Assembly: GCF_000346755.1 (NCBI RefSeq)
Contig: NZ_ANNV01000014.1
Location: 1-32,046, forward strand
Origin: Pseudomonas sp. CBZ-4
GTDB taxonomy: Bacteria; Pseudomonadota; Gammaproteobacteria; Pseudomonadales; Pseudomonadaceae
Direction of reading: 5' to 3'
Length of the DNA: 32,046 bases
Position numbers and translations under genes: made by a program. This document shows, one piece after another, positions 1-9,992 of this stretch (its first letter is position 1; each line of letters opens with the position of its first letter). Under the pieces are notes generated by a model, which was not told where the DNA came from, made no database searches, and worked only from the letters and a program-made list of their open reading frames with translations.

Positions 1-19
1 TGCGCTCTTCAAAAGTGAG

Positions 20-34
20 CCGCCGTAAGGGCGG
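20..34 (-). terminator. Stem-loop downstream of the NRPS, possible terminator
   Basis: A perfect 5-bp stem (CCGCC, loop GTAAG, GGCGG) lies about 110 bases past the NRPS stop. Read on the minus strand it is followed after a few bases by a short T run (CACTTTTG), so it could stop NRPS transcription. The surrounding 60 bases look like a dispersed Pseudomonas repeat, so it may simply be part of a repeat element. Confidence 0.3.
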
Positions 35-83
35 AACCATAAGCAGCCGTAACCCAAATAATGGATATGTACACAGAAAGACC

Positions 84-110
84 GCTATCGCAGGCAAGCC
101 AGCTCCCACA
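84..110 (-). repeat. REP-like interspersed repeat
   Basis: On the minus strand this reads GTGGGAGCTGGCTTG followed by CCTGCGATAGCG. From memory this is one of the abundant short extragenic repeats (REP/REPIN type) of the P. fluorescens group. It sits in the gap just downstream of the NRPS, the usual position for such elements. A second copy of the GTGGGAGCTGGCTTG core is at 28243-28257. Confidence 0.65.
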
Positions 111-144
111 CAAGCCAGCGTCTACATTCAATCAATGTCAGGTT

Positions 145-3100
145 TCAAATCCGACGACGGCGATTGAGCGCAGGGATAGCGGTTTCAGCAACAGCCACTT
201 GCTCAACCTGCGCCACCGTACACACCGCCAACTGCGCCAACGTCGGCTGACTGAACAACGTCCGCGCATCCACCTCCAGCCCCGCCTTGCGCATCCGCGC
301 CACCACATTCACCGCCAGCAACGAATGCCCACCCAGTTCGAAAAAGTGATCGTGGCGCCCCACCCTTTCCAACTTCAACACCTCGGCCCAGATCCCAGCC
401 ATCACCGTTTCAACCTCCCCCACCGGCGCCACATACGCGCGACTGAGCACCGACGCCAAACCAGGCTCCGGCAGCGCCTTGCGATCGAGCTTACCGGCCG
501 GGTTCAGCGGCAACGCGTCAAGCTGCACAAACGCCGCCGGCACCATGTACTCCGGCAGTTGCTCCAGCACATGGGCACGCAACACCTCCGGGCTCGGCGC
601 CTCGGCGCGCGGGGTGAAATACGCCACCAAACGCTCGTCACGAATCAGCACCGCCACTTCACGCAACGCCGGATGCGCCGCCAGGCACGCTTCGATTTCC
701 CCCAGCTCCAGGCGCACGCCACGCAGCTTGACCTGGAAGTCGTTGCGCCCAAGAAATTGCAGGTCACCATCCGGCAAATACCGCACCAGGTCGCCGGTGC
801 GGTACAGGCGATCACCGGCCACAAACGGGCTGTCGATAAAACGCTCGGCGGTCAGCTGCGCCAGCCCCAGGTAACCGCGTGCCACGCCGACCCCGCCAAT
901 ATGCAAGTGGCCGCTGACGCCCATCGGCACCGGCGCATCGTGTTCGTCGAGCACGTACAGGCGGGTATTGCTGATCGGCCGACCAATCGGCAATTGCAGC
1001 GCAGGCACGCGGGCGCCCGGTGCCAGGGTCCAGGCGCTGCTATCCACCGTGGCTTCCGTGGGGCCATAGACGTTGTGCAAACGCACCTGCGGCAGACGCG
1101 CCTGCACGCCACGGGCCAGGGCCTCGGTGAGTTCGCCGCCGCCACACAGCACATCGGTCAGGCTGCTGCACAACGCCGACTCGTCCAGTTCGAGGAACTG
1201 CTGCAACATCGCCGGCACGAACTTGATCACAGTGATTTTTTCATCACGGATCACCTGCGCCAGGTACGCCGGTTCGCGATGCCCATCGGGCCGCGCCAGC
1301 ACCAGGCGCATGCCATTGGCCAGCGGCCAGAACAGCTCCCACACCGAGCCGTCGAAGCTGAACGGCGCACGTTGCAACAGCGCGCCGCCTTCGGCGTTCG
1401 GGCACAGCTGCGAGCCCCAGTGCAGCAGGTTGGTCAGGCCGCGGTGCTCGATCATCACGCCCTTGGGCGTGCCGGTGGAGCCCGAGGTGTACATCACGTA
1501 AGCCAGGTTGGTGGGGGTCAGCCCCGGCACCCGTGGGTTGCCGGCAGGCGCCTGCTGCCAGGTGCAGCGGTCGAAGTCGAACACCGGGATCGCCACGTCA
1601 CCGGGCAAGTCGCGGGTGGCGTCCTGCACCAGCAACGCCACCGGCTGGCTGTCGTGGAGCATGTAGGCCAGGCGTTCGCGGGGATAGCTCGGGTCCAGCG
1701 GCACATAGGCGCCGCCCGCCTTGAGAATGGCCAGCAGCCCCACCACCAGGTCGAGCCCGCGCTCGACGCACAGCGCCACCCGCGAATCCGGCTGCACCCC
1801 GCGTTCACGCAGGCCATACGCGAGCTGGTTGGCGCGCTCGTTGAGTTCACGATAGGTCAGTTGCAACGTGCCGGCCTGCACCGCCACGGCATGGGGGATA
1901 TGCCGCGCGTGGGCCTCGAACAGCGCTTGCACGGTCTGGGTTTCGTCGTGGTCGATGGCGGTCGCATTGAGGTCCACCAACAGCCTGTGCAATTCGCTGG
2001 CGGGCAGCACCGGCACGTCGCGCAATGGGCTTTGCGGGGCATGCTCAAGTGCGTCCGCCAGGCCGTTGAGCGCCGTGTCGAGGTAGCCCAGCAAACGCGC
2101 GGCACCGACCTGGCGCGGCGCCTTGGCCTTGAGGCGAAAGCCGCTGGCAACATCGTCCACGGTGAGCATCAGCGGATAACTGAGGATGTCTTCGCTGCTG
2201 AGCAAGGCGATGCCCGGCCCCAGGTCCGGCACGGCGTCTGCGGCGGTATGCCGAAAATTGAGCAGGCTGTTGAACAGCGGCGCCACCTGGCTGCAACGTT
2301 GAGCCAGGGCGAGGGAGGCTTGCTCATGGACCAGCAGCGCGCTCAATTGGCGATGGGTGTCGCGCACCGCTTCGACCACATTCTGCCCGGCCAAACACAA
2401 GCGCAGCGGCAAGGTGTTGATGAACATGCCAAGGGCCCGGTCGGCGCCCTCGCCCGCTTGCAAGCGACCGAGCAGTACGCTGCCGAACACCACATCCTCA
2501 CGGCCGGCCACGCGGCTGAGAACCTGGGCCCAGGCCAGGTGGAACAGGCTTGCGGCGCTCACGCCCAGGCCCCTTGCCTGCGCGCGCAAGCGCTGGTTGA
2601 GGGGGTCGCCCAACGCCTGTTCGGCGGCTTCGGTGTCGGCAGGCTGCGCCCGATATTCCTGAAGACCGAAGGCCAGGGTCGGCTCATCGACATCACCCAG
2701 ACGCTCACGAAAGAACGCTTCGCGCACCGCCTGATGCTCGGGCAGACGCGCCTGTGCGACCACATTGCGATACGGCACTGGCGCGGGCAAGCGCGCCTGC
2801 TCACCAAGCAGATGAGCACGTATTTCATCCAGCAGAATCGTGGTGGACGTCGCGTCGTTCACCAAGTGATGAAAGCGCAGCCGCGCGACCCAGCGCTGCT
2901 GCTCCGGCTCCTCGCGATAGTCCAGGGCCATTAGCGGCGCCTGGCGCAAATCCAGCGGCGCACAGGCTTCGTGCAGCGGCTCGACCCGCAGCGTCGCCGC
3001 GCGCCACACCACTTGCATCGGCTGCTCAAGGGCGTCCCACACCAGGCTGGTACGCAGGATATCGTGGCGGTCGATCACCTGTTGCAGCGCCTGGGCAAAT

Positions 3101-6100
3101 CCATCCAACTGCGCACGGCCGGCAAAGCTGAACAGCGCCTGTTGCTGATACGGATCGTGCTCATCGGTGAGGTGGTGGTAGAGCAACCCTTCCTGCAACG
3201 GCGCCAGCGGGTAGATCTCCTGCACATTCGCCGCACCACCGGGGATGCCGGCGACGATGCGATCCAGGCTGGCCTGATCCAGCGTGGCCAGGGCCAGCAG
3301 ATCTGGCGTAAGGGCGACGCAATCAGCCGGCACGCGGTTGGCCGGCACGTCGCTGTCGCGGCCCTCGCTCACCGCCGCCAGGGCCGCCAGCGTCGGCTGG
3401 CCGAACAACACCTGCACATCGGCACGCAGGCCGGCCTGACGCATGCGCTGCACCAATTGCACCGCCAACAGCGAGTGGCCGCCCAGCTCGAAAAAGTGAT
3501 CGTGCCGCCCCACTTGCGCGACCTGCAACAGCTCGGCCCACAGCAGGGCCAGGGTGGTTTCCACGCCCTCGTGCGGGGCCTCGAACACACGCGTCACGAA
3601 TGCGTCCTGAGTCGGTGCTGGCAATGCTTTGCGGTCGAGTTTGCCGTTGGCGGTCAGCGGCAACGCCGCCAGCCGGGTGTAGGCCACGGGCAGCATATAG
3701 TCGGGCAACGAGGCTTGCAGATGGCTGCGCAATGCTTCGATTGCCACCGGCTCACGCTCGATAAACCATGCCAGCAGTTGCCCTTCGCGACACAGCACCA
3801 CCGCGTCGGCAACCTGCGGGTGCGCGGCCAGCGCCGCTTCGATCTCGCCCAGTTCGATACGCACGCCGCGGATTTTCACCTGGTCATCGTTGCGGCCGAG
3901 GTATTCCAGGTTGCCGTCGGGCAGCCAGCGCGCCAGGTCGCCGGTGCGGTACATCCGTCCGCCCGTGTCGGGGTCATCGACGAAGCGCTGCGCCGTCAGT
4001 TCCGGCCGGTTGAAGTAACCCCGGGCCACGCCGTTGCCGCCGACATACAACTCCCCCGTGACGCCAATGGGCACCGGGCGCTGCTGCGCATCCAGCAGGT
4101 AAATGCAGGCATTCGCCACCGGCGCGCCGATATGCAACGGCTGCCCCACCTCGACGCGGCCGGAGGTGGCGACCACCGTGGCTTCGGTCGGCCCGTAGTT
4201 GTTGATCACGGCAAAGGTCTGCGCCTGGGGGAACGCGCGCAGGCGGTCGCCGCCAATCAGCAAGGTGCGCAAGGTCGGGTGGCCCAGGCCCTGGCTGAAA
4301 GCGTATTCGGCCACCGGCGTTGGCAAGAAACACACGTCCAGCGGTTGCGCCTGCCACCAGTGCAACAGCGCGTCGATGTCCTCGGCGTCGTCATGGGCCG
4401 GTGGCAGGTGCAAGGTGGCGCCCACGCACAACGCCGGCCAGACTTCCCAGGCCATCGCATCAAAGCCAAAGCCGGCGACACTCGCGGTATGGCTGCCGGC
4501 GTGCAGGTCGAACGCCTGGCAGTGCCAGTCCACGAGGTTGCAGACGCTGTGGTGCTCGACCATCACGCCCTTGGGCAAACCAGTGGAACCGGAGGTGTAA
4601 ATCACATAGGCCAGGTGCGTCGGGCTGACCGCAACACGCGGCGGCTGGGTTGCCGGCTCTGCTGCGTGGCCCAGCACGATCACGGGCACCGCCAGCGGGG
4701 GCAGGCGGTGCAACAGCTCGGGTTGGACCAGTACCAGCACCGGCGCGCTGTCGTGCAGCAAGTAATGCAGGCGCTCGGCGGGATGGGCCGGGTCGACCGG
4801 CACGTAGCAGGCGCCGGCCTTGAGAATCGCCAACAACCCCACCAGCGTGTCGAGGCCGCGCCGGGCGAGGATTACCACCCGATCATCCGGCTGCACGCCG
4901 TGGGCCAGCAGTTGATGGGCCAAGCCATTGGCCTGCTGGTCGAGTTCGGCGTAGGTCAGCGACTGCCCCTGATACTTCGCCGCAATGGCCTGCGGCGTGC
5001 GCGCGACCTGCGCCGCGATGCGCTCGTGCACGGTGTGCGGTTCAACCAGCGGCCGCACCGTGGCATTCCACTGCTGCAACCGGGCCTGCTCGGCCGGCGT
5101 CACCAACGCCAGTTCACCGACCGGCACCGCACTGTCGTCCAGCCCCTGCTCCAGCAGCCAGATCAAACGCTGCGCCAGCGCCTGCACCTCGGCGTGCTGG
5201 AAATACCCCTCGTTGTACACACAATGCAGGCACGCACTGCCCTGCTGGCGGTTGCTGCGCAGGTGGATGGCCAACGGCAGCGGTTCATGCTGATTGGATA
5301 CCTTGACCGCCCGCGCCCGGACGTCGCCGTAACGCAGGTCATGGTCGTCCTGCTCGAACGACAGCGACACCTCGAACAACTGCTCGCGCCCGCTGCGGCG
5401 CAGGCCCAGCTCGCGGTTCATCTCACTCAGGGGAAAGCGCTGGTGGCGAAAATCCTGCTGCAGTTGGTCGCGCACGCCACGTACCAATTCACCAAAAGGC
5501 AGTTGCGCATCGAACTGCAACCGCACCGCACTGACCTGGGCAAACATCCCGACCGTGGCGCGAAAACGGGCGTTGGCGCGGTTGAGAATCGGCACCCCCA
5601 CCACCCATTCCTCACGCTGGCCGGTGCGGGTGAAATACACGTGAAGCGCCGCCAGCAGCACATGAAACGCTGACGCCTGGTAACCCGTGGCAACCTGCTC
5701 CATGCGTTCGAGCAAGGCCAGCGGAAAGTCCTGCACCCAGGTATTGCTCGGCGCCTTGGCGGTGTGGCGCGGTGTCAGCAGCGGTTCCGGCAAGGTCTGG
5801 TACTTGTCCAGCCAATAGGCACGGTCACGGGCATAACGCGGCGACTGCCGATAGCTCAGGTCGGCGTCGATAAAGTCGCGATAGGACGGCGCCTGCTGCA
5901 CCAGCGCCCGCCCCTGCTCCAGGGCGCTGTACAGCCCGGCAAGGGATTGCAGCATCTGGCCAAAGCCCCAGCCATCGAGGATCAAGTGATGGGCCTGGGT
6001 GCCGAGGCGGTAGTGCTGGCTGCCAAGCTTGACCAGGAAGAAGCGGAACAGCGGCTCGCCTGCCAGGGCATAGGGCCGGGCCATCTGCGCCTGCATCAGG

Positions 6101-6414
6101 GCCTGGAACGCCGCGAGGGGATCGGGCTGCGCCGACACGTCATGCAGAACCACCTCGGCCGCCATCTCGGCCACAAAGGTTTGCTGCGGCAGGCCATCCG
6201 CGCCGCCATGCAGTTGGCTGCGCAGCGCATCGTGGGTGGCCACCAGTTGCACGACGGCGCGCTCGATCAGCGCCGGCACCACGGCACCGGCAAAGTCCAC
6301 GTAGCCACCGATGTTGTACAGCGGCGAGTCGCCCTGGCGCAGTTGGTCGAGCCAGATGTCCTGTTGGGCGGCGGTGAGGGGCAAGCGGGTCGGCAGGCAG
6401 GGTAAGGGCTGCAT
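145..6414 (-). CDS. Two-module lipopeptide NRPS (C-A-T-C-A-T), ViscA/MassA-like
   Basis: Cytoplasmic non-ribosomal peptide synthetase of 2089 residues. Order: C1 about 10-440 (HHLILDG at 142-148), A1 about 455-935 (YTSGSTG near 606, catalytic K925), T1 (LGGHS, carrier serine 981), C2 about 1060-1470 (HHLVNDA at 1182-1188), A2 about 1490-1980 (K1975), T2 (serine 2031). It ends about 58 residues later with no thioesterase or epimerase. The A1 specificity code reads DAWFLGNVVK, a classic leucine code. A2 reads DGWKLGVVDK: the tail matches Glu/Gln codes and the Lys at code position 4 also occurs in the Asp code, so an acidic residue is likely. C1 at the very N-terminus fits a starter domain that acylates with a fatty acid. 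The start at 6414 is preferred over the ORF opening at 6489 because AGAAGGATC precedes this ATG. Leu-Glu, two modules, no release domain and an adjacent luxR match the first synthetase of viscosin-type lipopeptides. NRPS identity is certain; product class is inference. Confidence 0.95.
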   Translation of the reverse strand: MQPLPCLPTRLPLTAAQQDIWLDQLRQGDSPLYNIGGYVDFAGAVVPALIERAVVQLVATHDALRSQLHGGADGLPQQTFVAEMAAEVVLHDVSAQPDPLAAFQALMQAQMARPYALAGEPLFRFFLVKLGSQHYRLGTQAHHLILDGWGFGQMLQSLAGLYSALEQGRALVQQAPSYRDFIDADLSYRQSPRYARDRAYWLDKYQTLPEPLLTPRHTAKAPSNTWVQDFPLALLERMEQVATGYQASAFHVLLAALHVYFTRTGQREEWVVGVPILNRANARFRATVGMFAQVSAVRLQFDAQLPFGELVRGVRDQLQQDFRHQRFPLSEMNRELGLRRSGREQLFEVSLSFEQDDHDLRYGDVRARAVKVSNQHEPLPLAIHLRSNRQQGSACLHCVYNEGYFQHAEVQALAQRLIWLLEQGLDDSAVPVGELALVTPAEQARLQQWNATVRPLVEPHTVHERIAAQVARTPQAIAAKYQGQSLTYAELDQQANGLAHQLLAHGVQPDDRVVILARRGLDTLVGLLAILKAGACYVPVDPAHPAERLHYLLHDSAPVLVLVQPELLHRLPPLAVPVIVLGHAAEPATQPPRVAVSPTHLAYVIYTSGSTGLPKGVMVEHHSVCNLVDWHCQAFDLHAGSHTASVAGFGFDAMAWEVWPALCVGATLHLPPAHDDAEDIDALLHWWQAQPLDVCFLPTPVAEYAFSQGLGHPTLRTLLIGGDRLRAFPQAQTFAVINNYGPTEATVVATSGRVEVGQPLHIGAPVANACIYLLDAQQRPVPIGVTGELYVGGNGVARGYFNRPELTAQRFVDDPDTGGRMYRTGDLARWLPDGNLEYLGRNDDQVKIRGVRIELGEIEAALAAHPQVADAVVLCREGQLLAWFIEREPVAIEALRSHLQASLPDYMLPVAYTRLAALPLTANGKLDRKALPAPTQDAFVTRVFEAPHEGVETTLALLWAELLQVAQVGRHDHFFELGGHSLLAVQLVQRMRQAGLRADVQVLFGQPTLAALAAVSEGRDSDVPANRVPADCVALTPDLLALATLDQASLDRIVAGIPGGAANVQEIYPLAPLQEGLLYHHLTDEHDPYQQQALFSFAGRAQLDGFAQALQQVIDRHDILRTSLVWDALEQPMQVVWRAATLRVEPLHEACAPLDLRQAPLMALDYREEPEQQRWVARLRFHHLVNDATSTTILLDEIRAHLLGEQARLPAPVPYRNVVAQARLPEHQAVREAFFRERLGDVDEPTLAFGLQEYRAQPADTEAAEQALGDPLNQRLRAQARGLGVSAASLFHLAWAQVLSRVAGREDVVFGSVLLGRLQAGEGADRALGMFINTLPLRLCLAGQNVVEAVRDTHRQLSALLVHEQASLALAQRCSQVAPLFNSLLNFRHTAADAVPDLGPGIALLSSEDILSYPLMLTVDDVASGFRLKAKAPRQVGAARLLGYLDTALNGLADALEHAPQSPLRDVPVLPASELHRLLVDLNATAIDHDETQTVQALFEAHARHIPHAVAVQAGTLQLTYRELNERANQLAYGLRERGVQPDSRVALCVERGLDLVVGLLAILKAGGAYVPLDPSYPRERLAYMLHDSQPVALLVQDATRDLPGDVAIPVFDFDRCTWQQAPAGNPRVPGLTPTNLAYVMYTSGSTGTPKGVMIEHRGLTNLLHWGSQLCPNAEGGALLQRAPFSFDGSVWELFWPLANGMRLVLARPDGHREPAYLAQVIRDEKITVIKFVPAMLQQFLELDESALCSSLTDVLCGGGELTEALARGVQARLPQVRLHNVYGPTEATVDSSAWTLAPGARVPALQLPIGRPISNTRLYVLDEHDAPVPMGVSGHLHIGGVGVARGYLGLAQLTAERFIDSPFVAGDRLYRTGDLVRYLPDGDLQFLGRNDFQVKLRGVRLELGEIEACLAAHPALREVAVLIRDERLVAYFTPRAEAPSPEVLRAHVLEQLPEYMVPAAFVQLDALPLNPAGKLDRKALPEPGLASVLSRAYVAPVGEVETVMAGIWAEVLKLERVGRHDHFFELGGHSLLAVNVVARMRKAGLEVDARTLFSQPTLAQLAVCTVAQVEQVAVAETAIPALNRRRRI

Positions 6415-6852
6415 AAGATCCTTCTCATGGGTATCAGGCACTGGCCGCGCAGGAGGGCCCACTACGGCGAAATTGCCGGATTTGAGCATGGGGTCCGGGG
6501 CCTGTCTGTCACCCTAAACCCGGACATCCAAATGGATGGAATTGGGTTTGGCGGAAGGCCCACCGCTGAAACGATTAAATGGATGTAGGACATTCGCTAT
6601 GACTGGCCGATGCCGCTTGGTTGCAAGCCGCCAAAATGAAAATAATTTATTTTCAATTTCAACAACTTAACTAACATTTCAGATTATTTTCCAGTTTTCT
6701 CAGGCGGAAAACACTGTCAGAAACGTCGAATTAATGACGTTGTTTTTATGGCAGCTTGTGTCACGCATTTCTGCTACATACGTAGGACAAATCACCTGGC
6801 TGAATAGGATTTCACGGGCTGATTGCTGACGATTTTGGACATCAAGGATGAG
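6415..6852. promoter_or_regulatory. Divergent promoter region between NRPS and luxR
   Basis: A 438-bp gap, AT-rich in its right half, with no coding sequence. It must hold the promoters of the NRPS (minus) and the LuxR gene (plus). Visible structure includes a 19-bp perfect palindrome at 6637-6655, GTCCGGG/CCCGGAC arms at 6493-6499 and 6519-6525 in the NRPS leader, and a 9-bp direct repeat AAATGGATG at 6530-6538 and 6577-6585. No clear -35/-10 pair was assigned. Confidence 0.7.
6637..6655. promoter_or_regulatory. Perfect 19-bp palindrome, candidate operator
   Basis: TGAAAATAATTTATTTTCA has 9-bp arms that are exact reverse complements around one central T. It sits about 220 bp upstream of both flanking genes. 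A dimeric regulator such as the adjacent LuxR-type protein could bind here, but nothing in the sequence identifies the binder. Confidence 0.5.
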
Positions 6853-7635
6853 ATGGCTATGAGCTTGACGCAGAGTATTGGCACCACGGACAACCCGCAT
6901 TTCTACGCCGAGATGGGTGAGTTGATTGCAAACAGTGGCCATGAGGCTTTCGCCGCCAACCTGTTGCAGCTGGTAGACAAATGGGTACCGATCCACTTGG
7001 TGGACCTCAGTGAATGGACCCTCGATGAAACCCGCGACAGCGTGCTCGACATCACCTTGCTCGGCAGCGCGGGGCTCAAGCAGGCGTGGTCGGCGCCCCA
7101 GACCCTGCACCCGCTCGACACCCATCCGCTGCTGCGGGACATGTTGCGCATGCAGGCCCCGCTGCTGATCCAGATGAAAGCCAAGGGCGGCAGTTCACAC
7201 CAGTGCAACCTGGTGTCGCGCCAGGCCAGCCGGCGCTGTGTGATTTCCTTGTACCGCCCGCCTACCCAGCGCGGTTTTTCCCTCGCCGAGTTGTCGTTTC
7301 TCAAGTGCCTTTCGGAGACCCTGTTGCCCCTGATGGAGCGGCATGCACACAGCCTGCGCCAAGCGCCACACAGCGAGGTCGAAGCGCCACATAGCGTGCA
7401 GGAACAGTCGCAATTGCAGCGTGAGTTCTACAAGCGCCTGGCGCTCAGCGATATCACCTTGTCGGCGCGGGAGCAGGAAGTCTGCCTGGGCCTGTTGACC
7501 GGTGGCACCGTGCCGCAGATGGCGCAAAAGCTCAGCGTGAAAAACAGCTCGGTGGAGACCTACCTCAAGCGTGCCGCCGCCAAGCTGGGCGTGAGCGGCC
7601 GACATGGGCTGGCGAAATGGATGGTGGGCGCCTGA
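6853..7635 (+). CDS. LuxR-type transcriptional regulator of the lipopeptide locus
   Basis: A 260-residue regulator ending in a GerE/LuxR helix-turn-helix: [13 protein letters not shown], then [20 protein letters not shown] near the C-terminus. The N-terminal ~180 residues show no recognisable receiver or obvious autoinducer-binding signature. LuxR proteins of this kind flank most Pseudomonas lipopeptide synthetases and activate them, and this one is divergent from the NRPS, so that role is likely. AAGGATGAG lies just upstream of ATG 6853; ATG 6859 is an equally plausible start, and a TTG at 6823 is less so. Its stop overlaps the next gene's start (TGATG), suggesting translational coupling with the outer-membrane lipoprotein. 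Regulatory target is inferred from position. Confidence 0.88.
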   Translation: MAMSLTQSIGTTDNPHFYAEMGELIANSGHEAFAANLLQLVDKWVPIHLVDLSEWTLDETRDSVLDITLLGSAGLKQAWSAPQTLHPLDTHPLLRDMLRMQAPLLIQMKAKGGSSHQCNLVSRQASRRCVISLYRPPTQRGFSLAELSFLKCLSETLLPLMERHAHSLRQAPHSEVEAPHSVQEQSQLQREFYKRLALSDITLSAREQEVCLGLLTGGTVPQMAQKLSVKNSSVETYLKRAAAKLGVSGRHGLAKWMVGA

Positions 7636-9077
7636 TGCGCACTCTGACGCTCACCCTCGCCTGCCTGCTCGGCGGTTGCTCGCTGATCCCGCACTACCAG
7701 CGGCCCGCCGCGCCAATCCCGGCGCAGTATCCCCAGGGCGGGGTGTACACCTCGGCGGTCACCACGGACTGGCAGCCGGTGTTCCAGGACCCGGCGCTGC
7801 AACAACTGATTGCCGACGCGCTGCGCAACAACCGTGACCTGCGGGTGGCGGCGTTGAATGTCGAAGCCTTCCAGGCGCAGTACCGCATCCAGCGCGCGGA
7901 CCTGTTCGCGGCAGTGTCCGCCAGCGCCGTGGGCAAGCGGCAAAAGCTGCCCGCGGACGTGACCGGCACCGGCCAGTCCGCAATCACCTCAAGCTATTCC
8001 GCCACCTTGGGCCTCAGCGCCTACGAGCTGGATTTATTCGGCCGCGTACGCAGCCTCAGCGAACAGGCGATGCTGACCTATCTGGGCACCGAACAGGCGC
8101 GGCGCAGCGCGCAATTGAGCCTGGTGGCCAACGTCGCCAACGCCTACCTGACCTGGCGGGCCGATCAGGAACTGCTGGCATTGGCCCAGCAAACCCTGGC
8201 CGCCGACGACCACAGCCTGCACCTGACCCAGCGCAGCAAAAACGCGGGCAAGGCTTCGGCGCTGGAGGTGGTGCAGGCCCGCACCAGCGTCGAAAGCACC
8301 CGTGCCAGCGTGGCCCGCTACCAACGCCAGGTGGCCCAGGACCTCAACAGCCTGGTCTTGCTGGTGGGCGCGCCGGTGGATGCCACCCTGCCCGCCCGCC
8401 CGCTGACCACCGAACTGGTGGCGCAGGTGCCGGCCGGGCTGCCCTCGGACCTGCTGCAACGGCGCCCCGACATCCTCCAGGCCGAATACCAACTGCAAGC
8501 TGCCAATGCAAATATCGGCGCCGCCCGTGCCGCGTTTTTCCCGTCGGTGAGCCTCACCGCCAACACTGGCAGCGCCAGCACCGAACTGTCCGGGCTGTTC
8601 AAGGGCGGCTCTGGCACCTGGACCTTCCAGCCGCAGATCAACCTGCCGATCTTCAACGCCGGCAGCCTGCGCGCCAGCCTCGACTACGCCAAGCTGCAAA
8701 AAGACATCAGCGTGGCCCAGTACGAAAAAGCCATCCAGGCCGCCTTCCAGGAAGTCGCCGACGGCCTCGCTGCACGCCAGACCTATACCGACCAACTCGC
8801 CGCACAACGGGATTTTGTCGCGGCCAACCAGACGTATTACAACTTGGCCCAGCATCGTTACCGCAGCGGGGTGGACAGCAACCTCACCTTTCTCGATGCA
8901 CAGCGGGCGCTGTTCAGTTCGCAGCAGGCGTTGATTGTCGACCAGCTTGCGCAACTGGTGGCGCACGTGCGCTTGTATACAGCGCTGGGCGGCGCGTGGG
9001 GGGTCAGCGCAGCCCCGACTGCCGCAGCCGGTATTCCCCCGGCGTCACCTGGGCATAGCGCAGGAAAAACCGGCTGA
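7635..9077 (+). CDS. Outer-membrane efflux lipoprotein, NodT/OprM family
   Basis: A 480-residue TolC-like outer-membrane channel of tripartite efflux pumps. The N-terminus is a lipoprotein signal (hydrophobic stretch, then lipobox LLGGC with Cys about residue 15), followed by the family-typical YQRP segment. Internal family sequences include [19 protein letters not shown] and [16 protein letters not shown]. The start shares an A with the LuxR stop (TGATG). No inner-membrane or periplasmic partner (MacAB or RND) is present here, so it must pair with proteins encoded elsewhere; in lipopeptide producers a NodT-like gene beside the first luxR is common and is thought to serve lipopeptide export. 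The last ~25 residues (low-complexity Ala/Pro/Gly) run 74 bases into the convergent hpaA gene and look like a non-family extension. Confidence 0.92.
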   Translation: MRTLTLTLACLLGGCSLIPHYQRPAAPIPAQYPQGGVYTSAVTTDWQPVFQDPALQQLIADALRNNRDLRVAALNVEAFQAQYRIQRADLFAAVSASAVGKRQKLPADVTGTGQSAITSSYSATLGLSAYELDLFGRVRSLSEQAMLTYLGTEQARRSAQLSLVANVANAYLTWRADQELLALAQQTLAADDHSLHLTQRSKNAGKASALEVVQARTSVESTRASVARYQRQVAQDLNSLVLLVGAPVDATLPARPLTTELVAQVPAGLPSDLLQRRPDILQAEYQLQAANANIGAARAAFFPSVSLTANTGSASTELSGLFKGGSGTWTFQPQINLPIFNAGSLRASLDYAKLQKDISVAQYEKAIQAAFQEVADGLAARQTYTDQLAAQRDFVAANQTYYNLAQHRYRSGVDSNLTFLDAQRALFSSQQALIVDQLAQLVAHVRLYTALGGAWGVSAAPTAAAGIPPASPGHSAGKTG

Positions 9078-9864
9078 AATACGCCGGGTCCTTGAAGCCC
9101 AGCTGGTAGCAGATTTCATTTGCCGAGCTACCGGTAAACAACAGCAGACGCTTGGCCTCCTGCATCACACGTTCAAGGATCAGGCGCTTGGACGGCAGGT
9201 CGGCCAGGCGCCGGCAGACTTCATTGAGCCGCGCTTCGGTCACGCCGATGCCGGCGGCATAACGCGCCAGCGGCCAGTGCTCGAGGTAATGGGCTTCGAT
9301 CAGTTCGTTGAAGCGATGGAAGATGCGCAGGTCTTCATGGCGTGTAGGCCGCGCGGGCAACGAGTGGGCGCACAGGCGCAACAGGCGAATCATGATCAGC
9401 CGTGTAAGGCTGTCCAGGGCGGCGGCGCGCCCTGCGCGCTCGGCGTTGATTTCACTGCACAGTTCTTCGAACAGCTGATCCAGCCCCTGGCTTTGCGCCG
9501 TCAGCGCCACACACGCGGCGCCTGAGGCGAGGCTGGGGTCGGCTTCGATCAAGGCCCACACCAGTTGCTGGCGCACCGTCAGCACATGCCCATCGGCGTC
9601 CGCCTCGGTCACAAAGGCGTGAGGCACCGTGGGCGGCGTGAGAAAAAACATCGGGCCCGATTCCACATACTGGCGGTCATCCAGATATACCCGCACCGCG
9701 CCGCTTTTCACGTAATGCACCTGGAAAAACCGGTCATGCCGATGCACGGGCATATTGCGCCCGAAAAAACCCGCCAGGTTGCCGAGCTTGTCGTAATGCA
9801 CCTCGGCGTCGCTGTAACGCTGGTCGTAGACCTGCCCGATGTTGATATTGGGGATCGGCTGCAC
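9004..9864 (-). CDS. hpaA: HpaA, AraC-family regulator of 4-hydroxyphenylacetate catabolism
   Basis: A 286-residue AraC/XylS activator with an N-terminal cupin-like sensor domain ([20 protein letters not shown] near 42-61) and a C-terminal double helix-turn-helix ([21 protein letters not shown]). The opening [14 protein letters not shown] is the hallmark of HpaA. In enterobacteria HpaA responds to 4-hydroxyphenylacetate and activates the hydroxylase genes hpaBC; here it is divergent from hpaG1 and no hpaBC is in the window. The start is GTG 9864, preceded by AAGAAGAGGG at good spacing. Its 3' end overlaps the convergent efflux lipoprotein gene by 74 bases. Confidence 0.93.
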   Translation of the reverse strand: MQPIPNINIGQVYDQRYSDAEVHYDKLGNLAGFFGRNMPVHRHDRFFQVHYVKSGAVRVYLDDRQYVESGPMFFLTPPTVPHAFVTEADADGHVLTVRQQLVWALIEADPSLASGAACVALTAQSQGLDQLFEELCSEINAERAGRAAALDSLTRLIMIRLLRLCAHSLPARPTRHEDLRIFHRFNELIEAHYLEHWPLARYAAGIGVTEARLNEVCRRLADLPSKRLILERVMQEAKRLLLFTGSSANEICYQLGFKDPAYFSRFFLRYAQVTPGEYRLRQSGLR

Positions 9865-9909
9865 AGTGCCCTCTTCTTGTTGTTTTGATGCCGGTGGATT
9901 TTGCCATGC

Positions 9910-9938
9910 TTGACGGTAGTTAACATATTAATTATAAC
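9910..9938 (+). promoter_or_regulatory. Sigma70-type promoter of the hpa operon
   Basis: TTGACG (9910-9915), a 17-bp spacer and TATAAC (9933-9938) form a near-consensus sigma70 promoter about 55 bp upstream of the hpaG1 start. The spacer and the bases just after the -10 carry the GTTAA-type operators, so a bound repressor would block polymerase. Confidence 0.75.
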
Positions 9939-9955
9939 GTTAACAACTTAACGAA
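9917..9955 (+). promoter_or_regulatory. Tandem candidate HpaR operators
   Basis: Two copies of GTTAA-N4-TTAA(C/T) lie at 9919-9932 and 9939-9952, exactly 20 bp apart, so on the same face of the helix. The second, extended to GTTAACAACTTAACGAA (9939-9955), differs from the hpaR promoter copy (17696-17712) at only two of 17 bases. Position over the promoter suggests repression by HpaR, relieved by pathway intermediates. The binder is inferred. Confidence 0.75.
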
Positions 9956-9992
9956 CTGCCTATGCAGCAGTCGCCACCGCCAGGAGAAACGC

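Noticed and set aside
61..2934. Very long plus-strand open frame opposite the NRPS, and a similar one at 2971-5673
   Set aside because: Both are antisense to perfectly conserved NRPS domains, are extremely rich in His/Arg/Gln, and have no family resemblance; long antisense frames are common in high-GC genes.
6637..6655. The NRPS-region palindrome as a Fur box
   Set aside because: It has AT-rich 19-bp dyad form but only partial agreement with the GATAATGATAATCATTATC consensus, and lipopeptide genes are not typical Fur targets.
6663..6676. HpaR-like site in the NRPS/luxR gap
   Set aside because: The minus strand reads TAGTTAAGTTGTTG, only 10 of 14 bases like the hpaG1 site and without the inverted arm; expected by chance in AT-rich DNA.
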